Below, one piece after another: positions 7,801-14,935 of a stretch of DNA of 64,000 nucleotides. How positions within the stretch are numbered: position 1 is the stretch's first letter; the number at the start of each line of letters is the position of its first letter. A program made the translations under genes and the position numbers. The stretch is from CAYPNP01 sp964412195 (GTDB lineage: Bacteria; Acidobacteriota; JAAYUB01), in the NCBI GenBank assembly GCA_964412195.1, contig CAYPNP010000006.1, positions 143,861-207,860 on the forward strand, given 5' to 3'. Below the pieces are notes generated by a model. That model did not search any database. It had not been told where the DNA came from and saw nothing but the letters and a program-made list of their open reading frames with translations.

Positions 7801-10674
7801 AGCGCTGCACCGCTGCCGCTGGCGGGCGAGCGGGTGCTGGACCTGGCGGTGGTGGAGTATCGGGTCGGCGCCGGCGGCCTGCCCGAGCCGATGGAGGGCG
7901 ACCCGCTGGCCTCCATCGGCCCCCACGCCGTCCAGTTGCTCCGCTGCGTGGCCGGGGAGAAAGTCATCCAGGTCCGGATCGTTGAGAGCTCGGCCCAGTG
8001 GATCCCCCGCAACGGCGGCGACTTCGTCGGATTCACCCTCGGCCTGGCGGCGGGCGCCTGGCCATCCACCGGCGCCAGCAATTGGGGGCCCGACGGGATC
8101 GGCACCCAGGCGTCGACCCTGCTGTGCCTCGATCTGCGGGAGTCGAGCCTGGCGGCCGATGGCGAGTTCCGCGTTACCCTTTACGGCACGAAGCAGCCAG
8201 GCGAGCAGCTGCTGCCCCTGACCTTTGCCGGGTCCGGCTACCGTCTCTTCACGGTGGGAGAGGTGCTGACGGGGGAGATCCCCTTCACCTTCGCCCTGGG
8301 CACGCCCATCGAGGACTTCGACACGGCCGACGTGGACGGCGACGGCGTGGACGACCTGGTGGCGATCACCCCGGGGGAGAGCCGTGTCTACTGGAGCCTC
8401 GGGCAGCGCGGCGGCGGTTTCGCCGGGATCCACTGGGTGGACCTGCCGGTGGTGCCCACCCGGGTGGACCTGGCCGACGTCGACGGCGACAGCCGCCCCG
8501 ACGTCCTGACGGCCGATGACGCCGGCACTTTGCATGTCTACCTGTGGGATTCCCTCTTCGGCCCCCAAAAGACGAACACGAAAGCCCCCTCGCCCGACCG
8601 CTCTTTCCGCCTCTCGGGGCTCGTCACAGACGCCCGGGTCTGCGACGTCACCGGCGACGGCCAGAAGGACTACCTCTTCTGCGACGCCGCCGGAGGGCGC
8701 GTCCACGTCCTGGCCGGCCCAGCCTTCTCCGCCGACCAGAGCTACGCCGCCGGGACGGAGCCGTCCGCCCTGACCGCGGGCGACTTCAACGGCGACGGCG
8801 CCCCCGACCTGGCCGCCGCCAACGCCGGCAGCTTCTCCGTCTCGGTGTTCTGGAACGACGGCGCCGGCCACTTCACCGCCTCCACCCTCCCCGACATCGG
8901 CGTCCGGCCGGTGGACCTGGACGCCGGCGACTTCAACCGCGACGGCCGGGCCGACCTGGCCGTGGCCCTGGCCGGGGAGAAAGCCATCGGGATCGTGCTG
9001 GCCCAGCCCGGCAACCAGTTCAACCTGGCCCAGGAGCAGAAGATCTTCTTCCAGTCCACCCCCTCGGCCGTGCTGGCCGACAACTTCGACGGCGAAGCCG
9101 GCGCCGACGCCCTGGTGGGCTTCGCCGACTCGTCCAAGCTGGCCCTGTGCGTGTCCGACGCCGGCGGCGCCCTGCAGCACCGCTACTCCATCGACACCCT
9201 CGGTGACGCCGCCCTCGATTCCTCCGGCCAGACCGCCACCCTGGCCGCCGACCAGGTCCTGAGCGTGGCCGGCGGCACCAGCCTCGGCGGCGTGGCCAGC
9301 CGCCAGGGCGCCGCCGTCATCGCCTCCCTTGGCGTCAACCTGATCCACTTCCCCCGCAGCCGCGACCTGTCGTTCTCGGTGGTCAACCTCGGCGAGGCCG
9401 ACGCCCTGGTCAACCTCGAGCTCTACGCCGACGCCGGCGGCGCCCCCCTGGCCACCGCCACCGACAGCATCCCGGCCGGCGCCCAGTACGCCCGCTACCT
9501 CTCCGGCGTGCTCGGTTCCGCCGCCGACCAGCCCGGCCGCTGGGTCCGCGCCTTCCTGACCGCCCCCGCCACCTACGGCATCTGGCTGGCCAACGACCCC
9601 GCCCTGACCTATCTCGACGGCACCCGCATGCCCGACGCCCGCGACGCCAAGTCCCGCCTCCTCTTCCCGGTGGTCCGGACCGGCGGGGGGAACGCCACCA
9701 CGATTGAACTGATCAATCCGCTCCGTCTGCCGGCCAACCTGGGGCTGGCCGTCTACGGCCCCACCGGCGCGGTGAAGTCCAGCCAGGCCGCCGTGCTGGC
9801 CGGCCGCGGCCGGCTGGAGCTGGACGCCGCCGCCCGCTTTCCCGGCATCACCGAGGATGATTCCATCGTGGTCACCGTCGAGCGCGGCATCGTCGGGCTG
9901 GAGCTGTTCGGCGGGGCTTCGTCCGTGGCCTGCCTGGAGGCCATAGAGAGTGATTCCACAGGAGCGGTCCTCTACGCCCCGCACGTGGCCACTGGCGACT
10001 TCGGGGTGGCCTACCAGTCGGTCTTGACCCTGGTCAACACCTCGGAATCCTCCCTGACCGTCGAACTCGCCCTCTTCACCGACGGCGGCGAGCTGGGGCC
10101 CGGCTCCCCCATCACCCGCAACATCCCCGCCCGCGGCAAGCTGGAGGAGGAGGTCGCCGGTCTGTTCGGCCTGAGTGACGCCTTCACCGGCTACCTCGCC
10201 GCCGACCCGCACGGCGCCTCCGGCCTGGCCGGCAGCCTGACCTTCGGCGAGACCGGCGCCGGCCGCTTCCTCTCCGCCCTGCCCCTGGCCCCCCAGGCCC
10301 ACAACCGCTTCCTCCTCGGCCATATCGCCAACGGCCGCATCGGCAACATCGACTTCTTCACCGGACTGGCTGTGCTGAACCCGGACCTGGTGCACCCCGC
10401 CCGGATCCAAGTCACCGCTTTCGATACACAGGGCCGCCCGCTCGACTCCCGCCAGATCATCCTGCAGGCCTACGACCCGGAGGAATGTCCGGACTGCGTC
10501 ATCCGCAAGGTTTTCCTGCTGGACGACCTCATGCCCGGCCTGACCGACATTTTCGGCGGCTACATCCTGATCGAAAACCAGGAGAACTCCGCCGGCGTGC
10601 TGGTATTCGAACTGTTCGGCGACTGGGGCCTGAACGTCCTCAGCGCCGTCCCCGCCGTCCCTTTGAGGGATTGA
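4879..10674 (+). CDS. Secreted giant leucine-rich-repeat protein with FG-GAP repeats
   Basis: 1931 residues from the ATG at 4879, which has AGGGGGTGG just upstream; an in-frame TTG at 4843 lacks a ribosome site. A signal peptide (IRAGVRILLVLAVLTGLAAA) is followed by an N-cap (DLYLATGGDAWTHNDNW, then TWYGVTT) resembling the cap of plant LRR proteins. About 28 repeats of 24 residues follow (about 84-767) with the plant-type pattern LxxLxxLxLxxNxLxGxIPxxLG. Next come an Fn3-like module (about 800-900), a beta-rich region and FG-GAP-like repeats (about 1145-1420; FDTADVDGDGVDDLV, LTAGDFNGDGAPDLA, LDAGDFNRDGRADLA). The C-terminus is a long beta-rich tail with no visible anchor or sorting signal. 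It is most likely an extracellular or cell-surface binding protein; the ligand is unknown. Confidence 0.9.
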   Translation: MWERRIRAGVRILLVLAVLTGLAAAGRGAIPEAERQVLIDLYLATGGDAWTHNDNWRLPGDPGQFNLPGTESTWYGVTTDAENTTVVKLNLHWNGLSGPLPESVSGLLSLQELDLSTNRLASAIPASLGALTSLHVLNLMSNRFTGTIPEPLGSLPQLKTLYLGGNQLTSAIPESLGNLSQLEYLSLRSNQLTGTIPASLGQLSRLYSLNLSGNRLTGEIPEPLSTLSELHWLNLSGNQFSGPLPAWLGNLAQLEILLLDNNLFSGPIPDSFRNLANLETLYLVGNWGLDGALPAGLGDLSQLISLSISRTSIGGSIPPELGRLNLLQYLDLHGNALSGEIPPALGGLTALKSLDLSTNQLTGPLPETFGDLTNLNSLNLSGNWLTGPIPDSWAGLTALRHLYLYRNQLSGPLPAWLGGLQELVSLDLCVNNFSGPIPESLGDLSQLATLQLHSNLLSGSIPASLGSLPALVQLHLGWNALEGAIPASLGNLVELSYLNVSYCSLSGSIPESLGNLSHLRELYLYENQLSGSVPPSFGNLSELQKLSLAGNQLSGPMPEFLGNLVNLEYLGLGGNLFQGTIPETWGALPALQGLYLDGNQLSGPIPDFLGEMTSLRNLSLSENQFSGPIPASLGNLHQLERLYLGWNQLSGPIPPALWNLPAVIYLWLERNQLSGPIPSFSNDMPSLVWLNLSWNQLSGGIPPSLVNLSKLRVLDLDGNQFEGPLPEFLADIPTLYWLDLESNQLMGSIPEEIMDLPALDWIHLGYNALHADSPVLADYINWRHYHGVWPGYNYRDYQTLPPVSLAATEVQPGAVRLTWTPDPDPDHSYAGIGGYEVWQRQGTYGAWKLRDVIIDKHSNTWTGSLAPGEVNIFRLRTYTSPQTWNQNRVASEFTLPLSVNPPGGGQAVTVYVDDGRHGDIYGDSPSQVAPASPITVRIDPSAFAGASYSTPHVLWIALPPNAVLSQTLATGNPASAAPLPLAGERVLDLAVVEYRVGAGGLPEPMEGDPLASIGPHAVQLLRCVAGEKVIQVRIVESSAQWIPRNGGDFVGFTLGLAAGAWPSTGASNWGPDGIGTQASTLLCLDLRESSLAADGEFRVTLYGTKQPGEQLLPLTFAGSGYRLFTVGEVLTGEIPFTFALGTPIEDFDTADVDGDGVDDLVAITPGESRVYWSLGQRGGGFAGIHWVDLPVVPTRVDLADVDGDSRPDVLTADDAGTLHVYLWDSLFGPQKTNTKAPSPDRSFRLSGLVTDARVCDVTGDGQKDYLFCDAAGGRVHVLAGPAFSADQSYAAGTEPSALTAGDFNGDGAPDLAAANAGSFSVSVFWNDGAGHFTASTLPDIGVRPVDLDAGDFNRDGRADLAVALAGEKAIGIVLAQPGNQFNLAQEQKIFFQSTPSAVLADNFDGEAGADALVGFADSSKLALCVSDAGGALQHRYSIDTLGDAALDSSGQTATLAADQVLSVAGGTSLGGVASRQGAAVIASLGVNLIHFPRSRDLSFSVVNLGEADALVNLELYADAGGAPLATATDSIPAGAQYARYLSGVLGSAADQPGRWVRAFLTAPATYGIWLANDPALTYLDGTRMPDARDAKSRLLFPVVRTGGGNATTIELINPLRLPANLGLAVYGPTGAVKSSQAAVLAGRGRLELDAAARFPGITEDDSIVVTVERGIVGLELFGGASSVACLEAIESDSTGAVLYAPHVATGDFGVAYQSVLTLVNTSESSLTVELALFTDGGELGPGSPITRNIPARGKLEEEVAGLFGLSDAFTGYLAADPHGASGLAGSLTFGETGAGRFLSALPLAPQAHNRFLLGHIANGRIGNIDFFTGLAVLNPDLVHPARIQVTAFDTQGRPLDSRQIILQAYDPEECPDCVIRKVFLLDDLMPGLTDIFGGYILIENQENSAGVLVFELFGDWGLNVLSAVPAVPLRD

Positions 10675-10679
10675 TCCGG

Positions 10680-10874
10680 GCTCGTGCTCGTAATCGGATC
10701 TCGGGGTTCGGGACTCGGGACTCGGGGTTCGGATCTTGAAGGCGCGGTGCCGGGTTCCCACACTCCATTCCAGGGAGCCGGAAAGCCGATCGACCATGGG
10801 CGAGCCCCGAGTCCCCAGACCCAAGCCCCCTATCAAGTTTCACGCAGAAGCGCAGAGTTCGCAGAGAATTTCAC
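10680..10874. repeat. Composite repeat A-E-B, copy 1 of a ~190-bp dispersed repeat
   Basis: Runs from gctcgtgctcgtaatcgg through ctcggggttcgggactcgg, gatcttgaaggcgcggtgcc, ccattccagggagccgg and cgatcgaccatgggcgag to tttcacgcagaagcgcagag. The reverse complement of 29761-29955 matches it nearly base for base over about 190 bp. It begins a few bases after the LRR gene's stop codon. Confidence 0.85.
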
Positions 10875-10981
10875 CCTCGATCAGTGTTCCTGGTACTTCG
10901 TGCAGACTTTCCACTCCATTGGCAAGCGCAGCAGCATTTCGTGATTCTTCCAGGATCAATCCCGCGTATGATAACGTTTCG

Positions 10982-11042
10982 GTCCTGACCGATGGTTACC
11001 AGTCCCCGGTCATCCGTCGCCGGTCGCCGGTCACCGGTCAAC
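10982..11042. repeat. D-type tandem words upstream of the S9 peptidase gene
   Basis: Tandem ggtcatccgtcgccggtc / gccggtcaccggtca words end about 11 bp before the Shine-Dalgarno of the S9 peptidase gene. They would therefore lie in its leader or promoter. The stretch 10875-10981 is otherwise without visible structure. Confidence 0.7.
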
Positions 11043-11062
11043 CAGTTGAAAACGAGGAGGTC

Positions 11063-13519
11063 ATGATGGCTTGGATGGGAACAGCTTCTCTGAAAACAAT
11101 CCTCGGGGCCGTCCTGGCGGTCCTGCTCCTGGCGAGCGGCTTCGCGGCGGCCCAGGTAGACTTGCCGTACCAGAAGCCGCCCAAGGAGATCCTGGAGCTG
11201 GCGGACGCCGCGCCGCCGCCGTCGGCGATGATCGACGGCCGGGCGAAGTACATGGCGCTGCTGAGCCAGCCGCGCTTCCTCTCGCTGGAGGAGCTGGCCC
11301 AGCCGGAACTCAAGCTCGCCGGGCTGCGGATCAACCCGCGGGCCCACGACGCGTCCCGCAGCCGGTACTACACCACCCTGGCCTTCCAGGAAGTGGAGTC
11401 CGGAAAGCAAATCCCCCTCGCCGGCCTGCCCGAAAACCTGCGCCTGAAATATCCCCGCTTCTCCCCGGACTCCACCCACTTTTCCTTTGTCCAGACGACG
11501 ACCGAGGGGCTGGAGCTGTGGGTGGTGGACCTCGACACCGGCAAAGCCGCCCGGCTGGCGCCGCCGGTGCTGACCGCGGTGATGGGCTTCCCCTACCTCT
11601 GGAGCCCGGACGGGAAATCGCTGGTCTGCCGTACGCGCCCGTCCCCCGCCCCCTTCCCGGAAACGACCGGGCTGCCCACCGGCCCCGCGATCCAGGAGGC
11701 GACTGGCGCCAAGGCCGCGGCCTGGACCTACCAGGACCTCCTGCGCAACAAGAACGACGAGCGAAAATTCGAATTCTACGGCCAGTGCACCATCACCCGC
11801 TATGCCCTGGACGGCACCGGCACGCCGTGGCTGCCGGCCGGAATCTACCGGGAGATCGATCTTTCTCCCGACGGAGAGTACCTGCTCGCGGTGGAAACCC
11901 ACCCACCCTATTCCTACCAACTCCCCGGCAACCGTTTCCCCTACGCCGTCCGGGTGTATGACCGGGGCGGCCGTATGGTGAAGGAACTGTGCGACAAGCC
12001 GCTCCAGGACAAGATCCCCACCGCCTTCGATGCTGTGGAAGACGGCCCGCGCGACTTCGGCTGGCGCGACGACCAGCCCGCCACGCTTTACTGGCTCGAG
12101 GCGGCCGACGGCGGTGACCCCGCCCGCGAGAGCGCGGTCCGCGACCGGGTTTACCAGCTGGAGGCGCCGTTCGCCGGCGAGCCGCGCCCCGTTTGCGCCA
12201 CCCGGAACCGTTGCCAGGGCATTGCCTGGGGTTCCACCACCGTGGCGGTGGTCTACGACTTCTGGTGGAAGACGCGGAACATGAAGATGTACCGGATCAA
12301 TCCCGATACGGATAATCCCGAGCCGGCCGTCCTCTTCGACTTCTCCTCGGAGGACCTCTATCACCAGCCGGGGTACTTCATCCTGCAGCCCGACGCGCAC
12401 GGCCGCGACCGGCTGCTCATCAGCCGGGACGGATCCAAGCTCTATCTCGACGGGGAGGGGTACTCGCCGGAGGGGAACCGTCCCTTCCTCGACGAGTTCG
12501 ACCTGCGGACCGGCCAGGCGAAGCGGCTGTGGCAGGCGGACGGCGTCAAGACGTACGAGGATCTCATCCGCGTGCTGGATCCCGAAGCCGGGCGGCTCCT
12601 GACGCGCATCCAGGCGCCGGCGGAATATCCGAACTACTACCTCCGTCAGATCGGGTCAACCGAAGCGCCCAAGGCCGTGACCGCCTTCCCCAATCCGTAT
12701 CAATCCTTCGCGGCGGTCACCAAGAGACAGATCCACTACAAGCGGGCAGACGGGCTGGACCTTTCCGCAACTCTCTACCTGCCGCCGGGCTACGATTCGA
12801 AGAAAGACGGCCGCCTGCCCATGCTCATGGAGGCCTACCCGACCGAGTTCAAGGACAAGGCCGCGGCCGGCCAGGTGGACGACTCGCCGTACCGGTTCGT
12901 CTCGTTCTCGTGGGGGTCGCCGGTGTTCTGGGCGGTTCGGGGCTATGCCGTTCTGGAGGACGCCAAGTTCCCCATCGTCGGGCAGGGGAAGGAGGAGCCC
13001 AACGACACCTACATCGAGCAGTTGGTGATGGACGCCCAAGCCGCCATCACGGCCGTGGACACCATGGGCGTGGTCGACCCGAAGCGGGTCGGCGTGATGG
13101 GCCACTCCTACGGGGCGTTCATGGTGGCCAACCTGCTGGCCCACTCCGACCTGTTCGCGGCGGGCATCGCCCGCAGCGGCGCTTACAACCGCAGCCTCAC
13201 CCCGTTCGGCTTCCAGGCCGAGGAGCGCAACTACTGGCAGGCCCAGGCGGTGTACCAGCAGATGTCGCCGTTCAACTACGCCGACAAGATCAAGGCGCCG
13301 TTGCTGCTGATCCACGGCGACGCCGACAACAACCCCGGGACCTTCACCCTGCAGAGCGAGCGGCTGTTCCAGGCCGTCAAGGGGCTGGGCGGCACGGCCC
13401 GGCTGGTGCTGCTGCCCTACGAGAGCCACGGCTACGCCGCGCGGGAGAACATCCTGCACATGCTGTGGGAAATGGACACCTGGCTGGAGAAGTACGTCAA
13501 GGGCCCCGCGGGAAAGTAG
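11063..13519 (+). CDS. S9 family prolyl-oligopeptidase-type serine peptidase
   Basis: 818 residues. GAGGAGG precedes two adjacent ATGs (11063 and 11066); the second has the better spacing (5 nt), so either may be used. A signal peptide (LGAVLAVLLLASGFAAAQ) is followed by PPKEILELADAPP-type opening, a beta-propeller domain (about 60-560, with SPDSTHFSF and SPDGKSLV motifs), then an alpha/beta-hydrolase domain (about 570-815). The catalytic triad is visible: Ser in GHSYGAF (about 680), Asp in HGDADNNPG (about 752) and His in YESHGY (about 787). Overall it resembles the glutamyl-endopeptidase-like S9 group found in Acidobacteria and Bacteroidetes. It is probably exported and digests peptides. 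It is monocistronic as far as can be seen. Confidence 0.9.
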   Translation: MMAWMGTASLKTILGAVLAVLLLASGFAAAQVDLPYQKPPKEILELADAAPPPSAMIDGRAKYMALLSQPRFLSLEELAQPELKLAGLRINPRAHDASRSRYYTTLAFQEVESGKQIPLAGLPENLRLKYPRFSPDSTHFSFVQTTTEGLELWVVDLDTGKAARLAPPVLTAVMGFPYLWSPDGKSLVCRTRPSPAPFPETTGLPTGPAIQEATGAKAAAWTYQDLLRNKNDERKFEFYGQCTITRYALDGTGTPWLPAGIYREIDLSPDGEYLLAVETHPPYSYQLPGNRFPYAVRVYDRGGRMVKELCDKPLQDKIPTAFDAVEDGPRDFGWRDDQPATLYWLEAADGGDPARESAVRDRVYQLEAPFAGEPRPVCATRNRCQGIAWGSTTVAVVYDFWWKTRNMKMYRINPDTDNPEPAVLFDFSSEDLYHQPGYFILQPDAHGRDRLLISRDGSKLYLDGEGYSPEGNRPFLDEFDLRTGQAKRLWQADGVKTYEDLIRVLDPEAGRLLTRIQAPAEYPNYYLRQIGSTEAPKAVTAFPNPYQSFAAVTKRQIHYKRADGLDLSATLYLPPGYDSKKDGRLPMLMEAYPTEFKDKAAAGQVDDSPYRFVSFSWGSPVFWAVRGYAVLEDAKFPIVGQGKEEPNDTYIEQLVMDAQAAITAVDTMGVVDPKRVGVMGHSYGAFMVANLLAHSDLFAAGIARSGAYNRSLTPFGFQAEERNYWQAQAVYQQMSPFNYADKIKAPLLLIHGDADNNPGTFTLQSERLFQAVKGLGGTARLVLLPYESHGYAARENILHMLWEMDTWLEKYVKGPAGK

Positions 13520-14142
13520 ACCGGTAGACAGTCACCCACAGCAAGAATCTGAGGGATCGGAATCGCCATCGGTATCGGAATCGGTATCGGTAGCGTAATC
13601 GAAATCGAATTGCACATCGCTGGCAAAGGTCATCCTAGTCTGGTAAGTGCGGTCTATTGCGGTCCCCTTGGCGCAGCCACCATACGACCATCGGATGAGA
13701 TGAAGATACCGAGTCCAAGAAGCAGCGGCGCGTTCCGTTTCCCGAAGGGAAAAATTTGAATAGCCCCAGGTGGCGGCCGCTTTGGGCCGCCACCCGGGGT
13801 CACCGATTGGGATCAACTGGCATTAGTCAATTCACGTCGACCCCGAAGCGGGTCGAACCGCATAGGCTTGGAAATTGATTCCCTCCATGAATCCGATCCC
13901 GGGATCCATTAATTGGACCCTTGCAGGGTCCAACGTTTGCAATCCACCCCTCGAGTTGATTTCTGTTCTGACCCCGATGAACGGGATCCTGATATTCTGC
14001 TGCTCCGTTCATTCCCGTTGCGCATCTCAAGACAAACAGAAACGCTCGAAGCAGGAGCGGGCGCCATCCCGCAAAGATTCGGCAGACCGTGTGGATGGTG
14101 CGATGTGAATACTCGGGAAACTTGAGTCAATAAGGAGGGGGA
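13520..14142. other. Gene-poor stretch with one tandem-word patch
   Basis: 13555-13616 is a tandem of gaatcggtatcg/ggtatcggaatcgg words (A-like). The remaining sequence is less GC-rich than the surroundings. Short ORFs of 60-90 codons exist on both strands but have no ribosome site or protein-like composition. A strong AAGGAGG at 14132-14138 serves the cupin gene. Confidence 0.5.
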
Positions 14143-14622
14143 ATGATGAAGCAGCCTCGTGCGACCACGATCAACCCGTCGGAGGAGACCTTCCAGATCG
14201 GCCCGATCGGGATCCGGTTCTTCCTCACGGGCGATGATTCCAACGGCAGCGTGTCCGTGTTCGAAATTCGCGTCCCCGCCGGTCAGAAGCTGCCGGCGCC
14301 GCCCCACCGGAACGACGCCTACGAGGAGATCCTTTACGGCGTTGAGGGTGTCCTGACCTGGACGGTGGACGGCGCGCCTTTCGCGGTGGGCCCCGGGCAG
14401 GTGCTGTGCATCCCCCGCGGCGCGGTGCACCGCTTCGACAACCTCGGCCGCGAGGACGTCAAGCAGCTCGTCATCATCAGCCCGGCGATCATGGGGCCGG
14501 CGTACTTCCGCGAGGCCTCCGCGGTCGTCAACGCCGCCGGCGGACCGCCCGACCGCACGAGGATGTCGGAGGTCTTCCGGCGCCACGGCATGACGCTGGC
14601 CGCGCCGCCTCCGGGCAAGTAG
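14143..14622 (+). CDS. Cupin-domain protein
   Basis: 159 residues. The ATG at 14143 follows AAGGAGGGGGA; a second ATG sits directly after it. A single double-stranded beta-helix is visible: cupin motif 1 is PPHRNDAYEEILYGVEGVL (His and Glu as metal ligands) and motif 2 is GQVLCIPRGAVHRFDN (final His). This arrangement resembles quercetin-2,3-dioxygenase-like and mannose-isomerase-like single-domain cupins. Substrate cannot be told from sequence. The residues after motif 2 (PAIMGPAYFREASAVV) match the tail often seen in cupins annotated as quercetin dioxygenase-like. No signal peptide, so cytoplasmic. It is convergent with a tricorn-like peptidase across a composite repeat. Confidence 0.85.
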   Translation: MMKQPRATTINPSEETFQIGPIGIRFFLTGDDSNGSVSVFEIRVPAGQKLPAPPHRNDAYEEILYGVEGVLTWTVDGAPFAVGPGQVLCIPRGAVHRFDNLGREDVKQLVIISPAIMGPAYFREASAVVNAAGGPPDRTRMSEVFRRHGMTLAAPPPGK

Positions 14623-14652
14623 CGGGCGGATCGGTCCCAACCCACAACAAGG

Positions 14653-14935
14653 GAATTTCGCGCAGAGGCGCAGACGGTGCGGGGCAAACCTCAGATCTTG
14701 GACGCGGATCCACGCGGATTTACGCGGATCGACGCGGATGGAAACGAATAAGTGTTTTGAACCAATTCAATCCTTGGATTGATCCGCGTTCATCCGCGTC
14801 CAAGATTGACTCTGCGTCCACTGCGTCTCTGCGCGAACTTCTTGATCCGATTACGGTTACGAGCACGATTACGAGTACGATTACGAGCACGAGCACGAAT
14901 CGATAGCAATCCGCAATTCGCAATCCGCAATCATT
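14653..14935. repeat. Composite repeat B-C-B-A-H with large hairpin
   Basis: Fills the gap between convergent genes. Outer arms are B words (cgcgcagaggcgcag near 14657; ctgcgtctctgcgcg near 14821). Inner arms are C words: tcttggacgcggatccacgc (from about 14695) pairs with the complement near 14786-14815. Then come gaacttcttgatccgattac and tandem attacgagcac (A, to 14900) and aatccgcaattcgcaatccg (H, 14907-14935). The segment 14821-14880 recurs at 54374-54434 with about one mismatch. Confidence 0.9.

Noticed and set aside
7450..10836. 1128-codon minus-strand ORF antisense to the LRR gene
   Set aside because: Gly/Ala/Gln-rich composition typical of the antisense frame of GC-rich coding DNA; no domain, no ribosome site.
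13532..14108. Short ORFs of 60-95 codons between S9 and cupin genes
   Set aside because: No ribosome sites, no protein-like composition, and some arise from tandem words.
14695..14900. CRISPR array from regular short repeats
   Set aside because: Units are 7-12 bp, contiguous and without unique spacers; no cas genes in the window.
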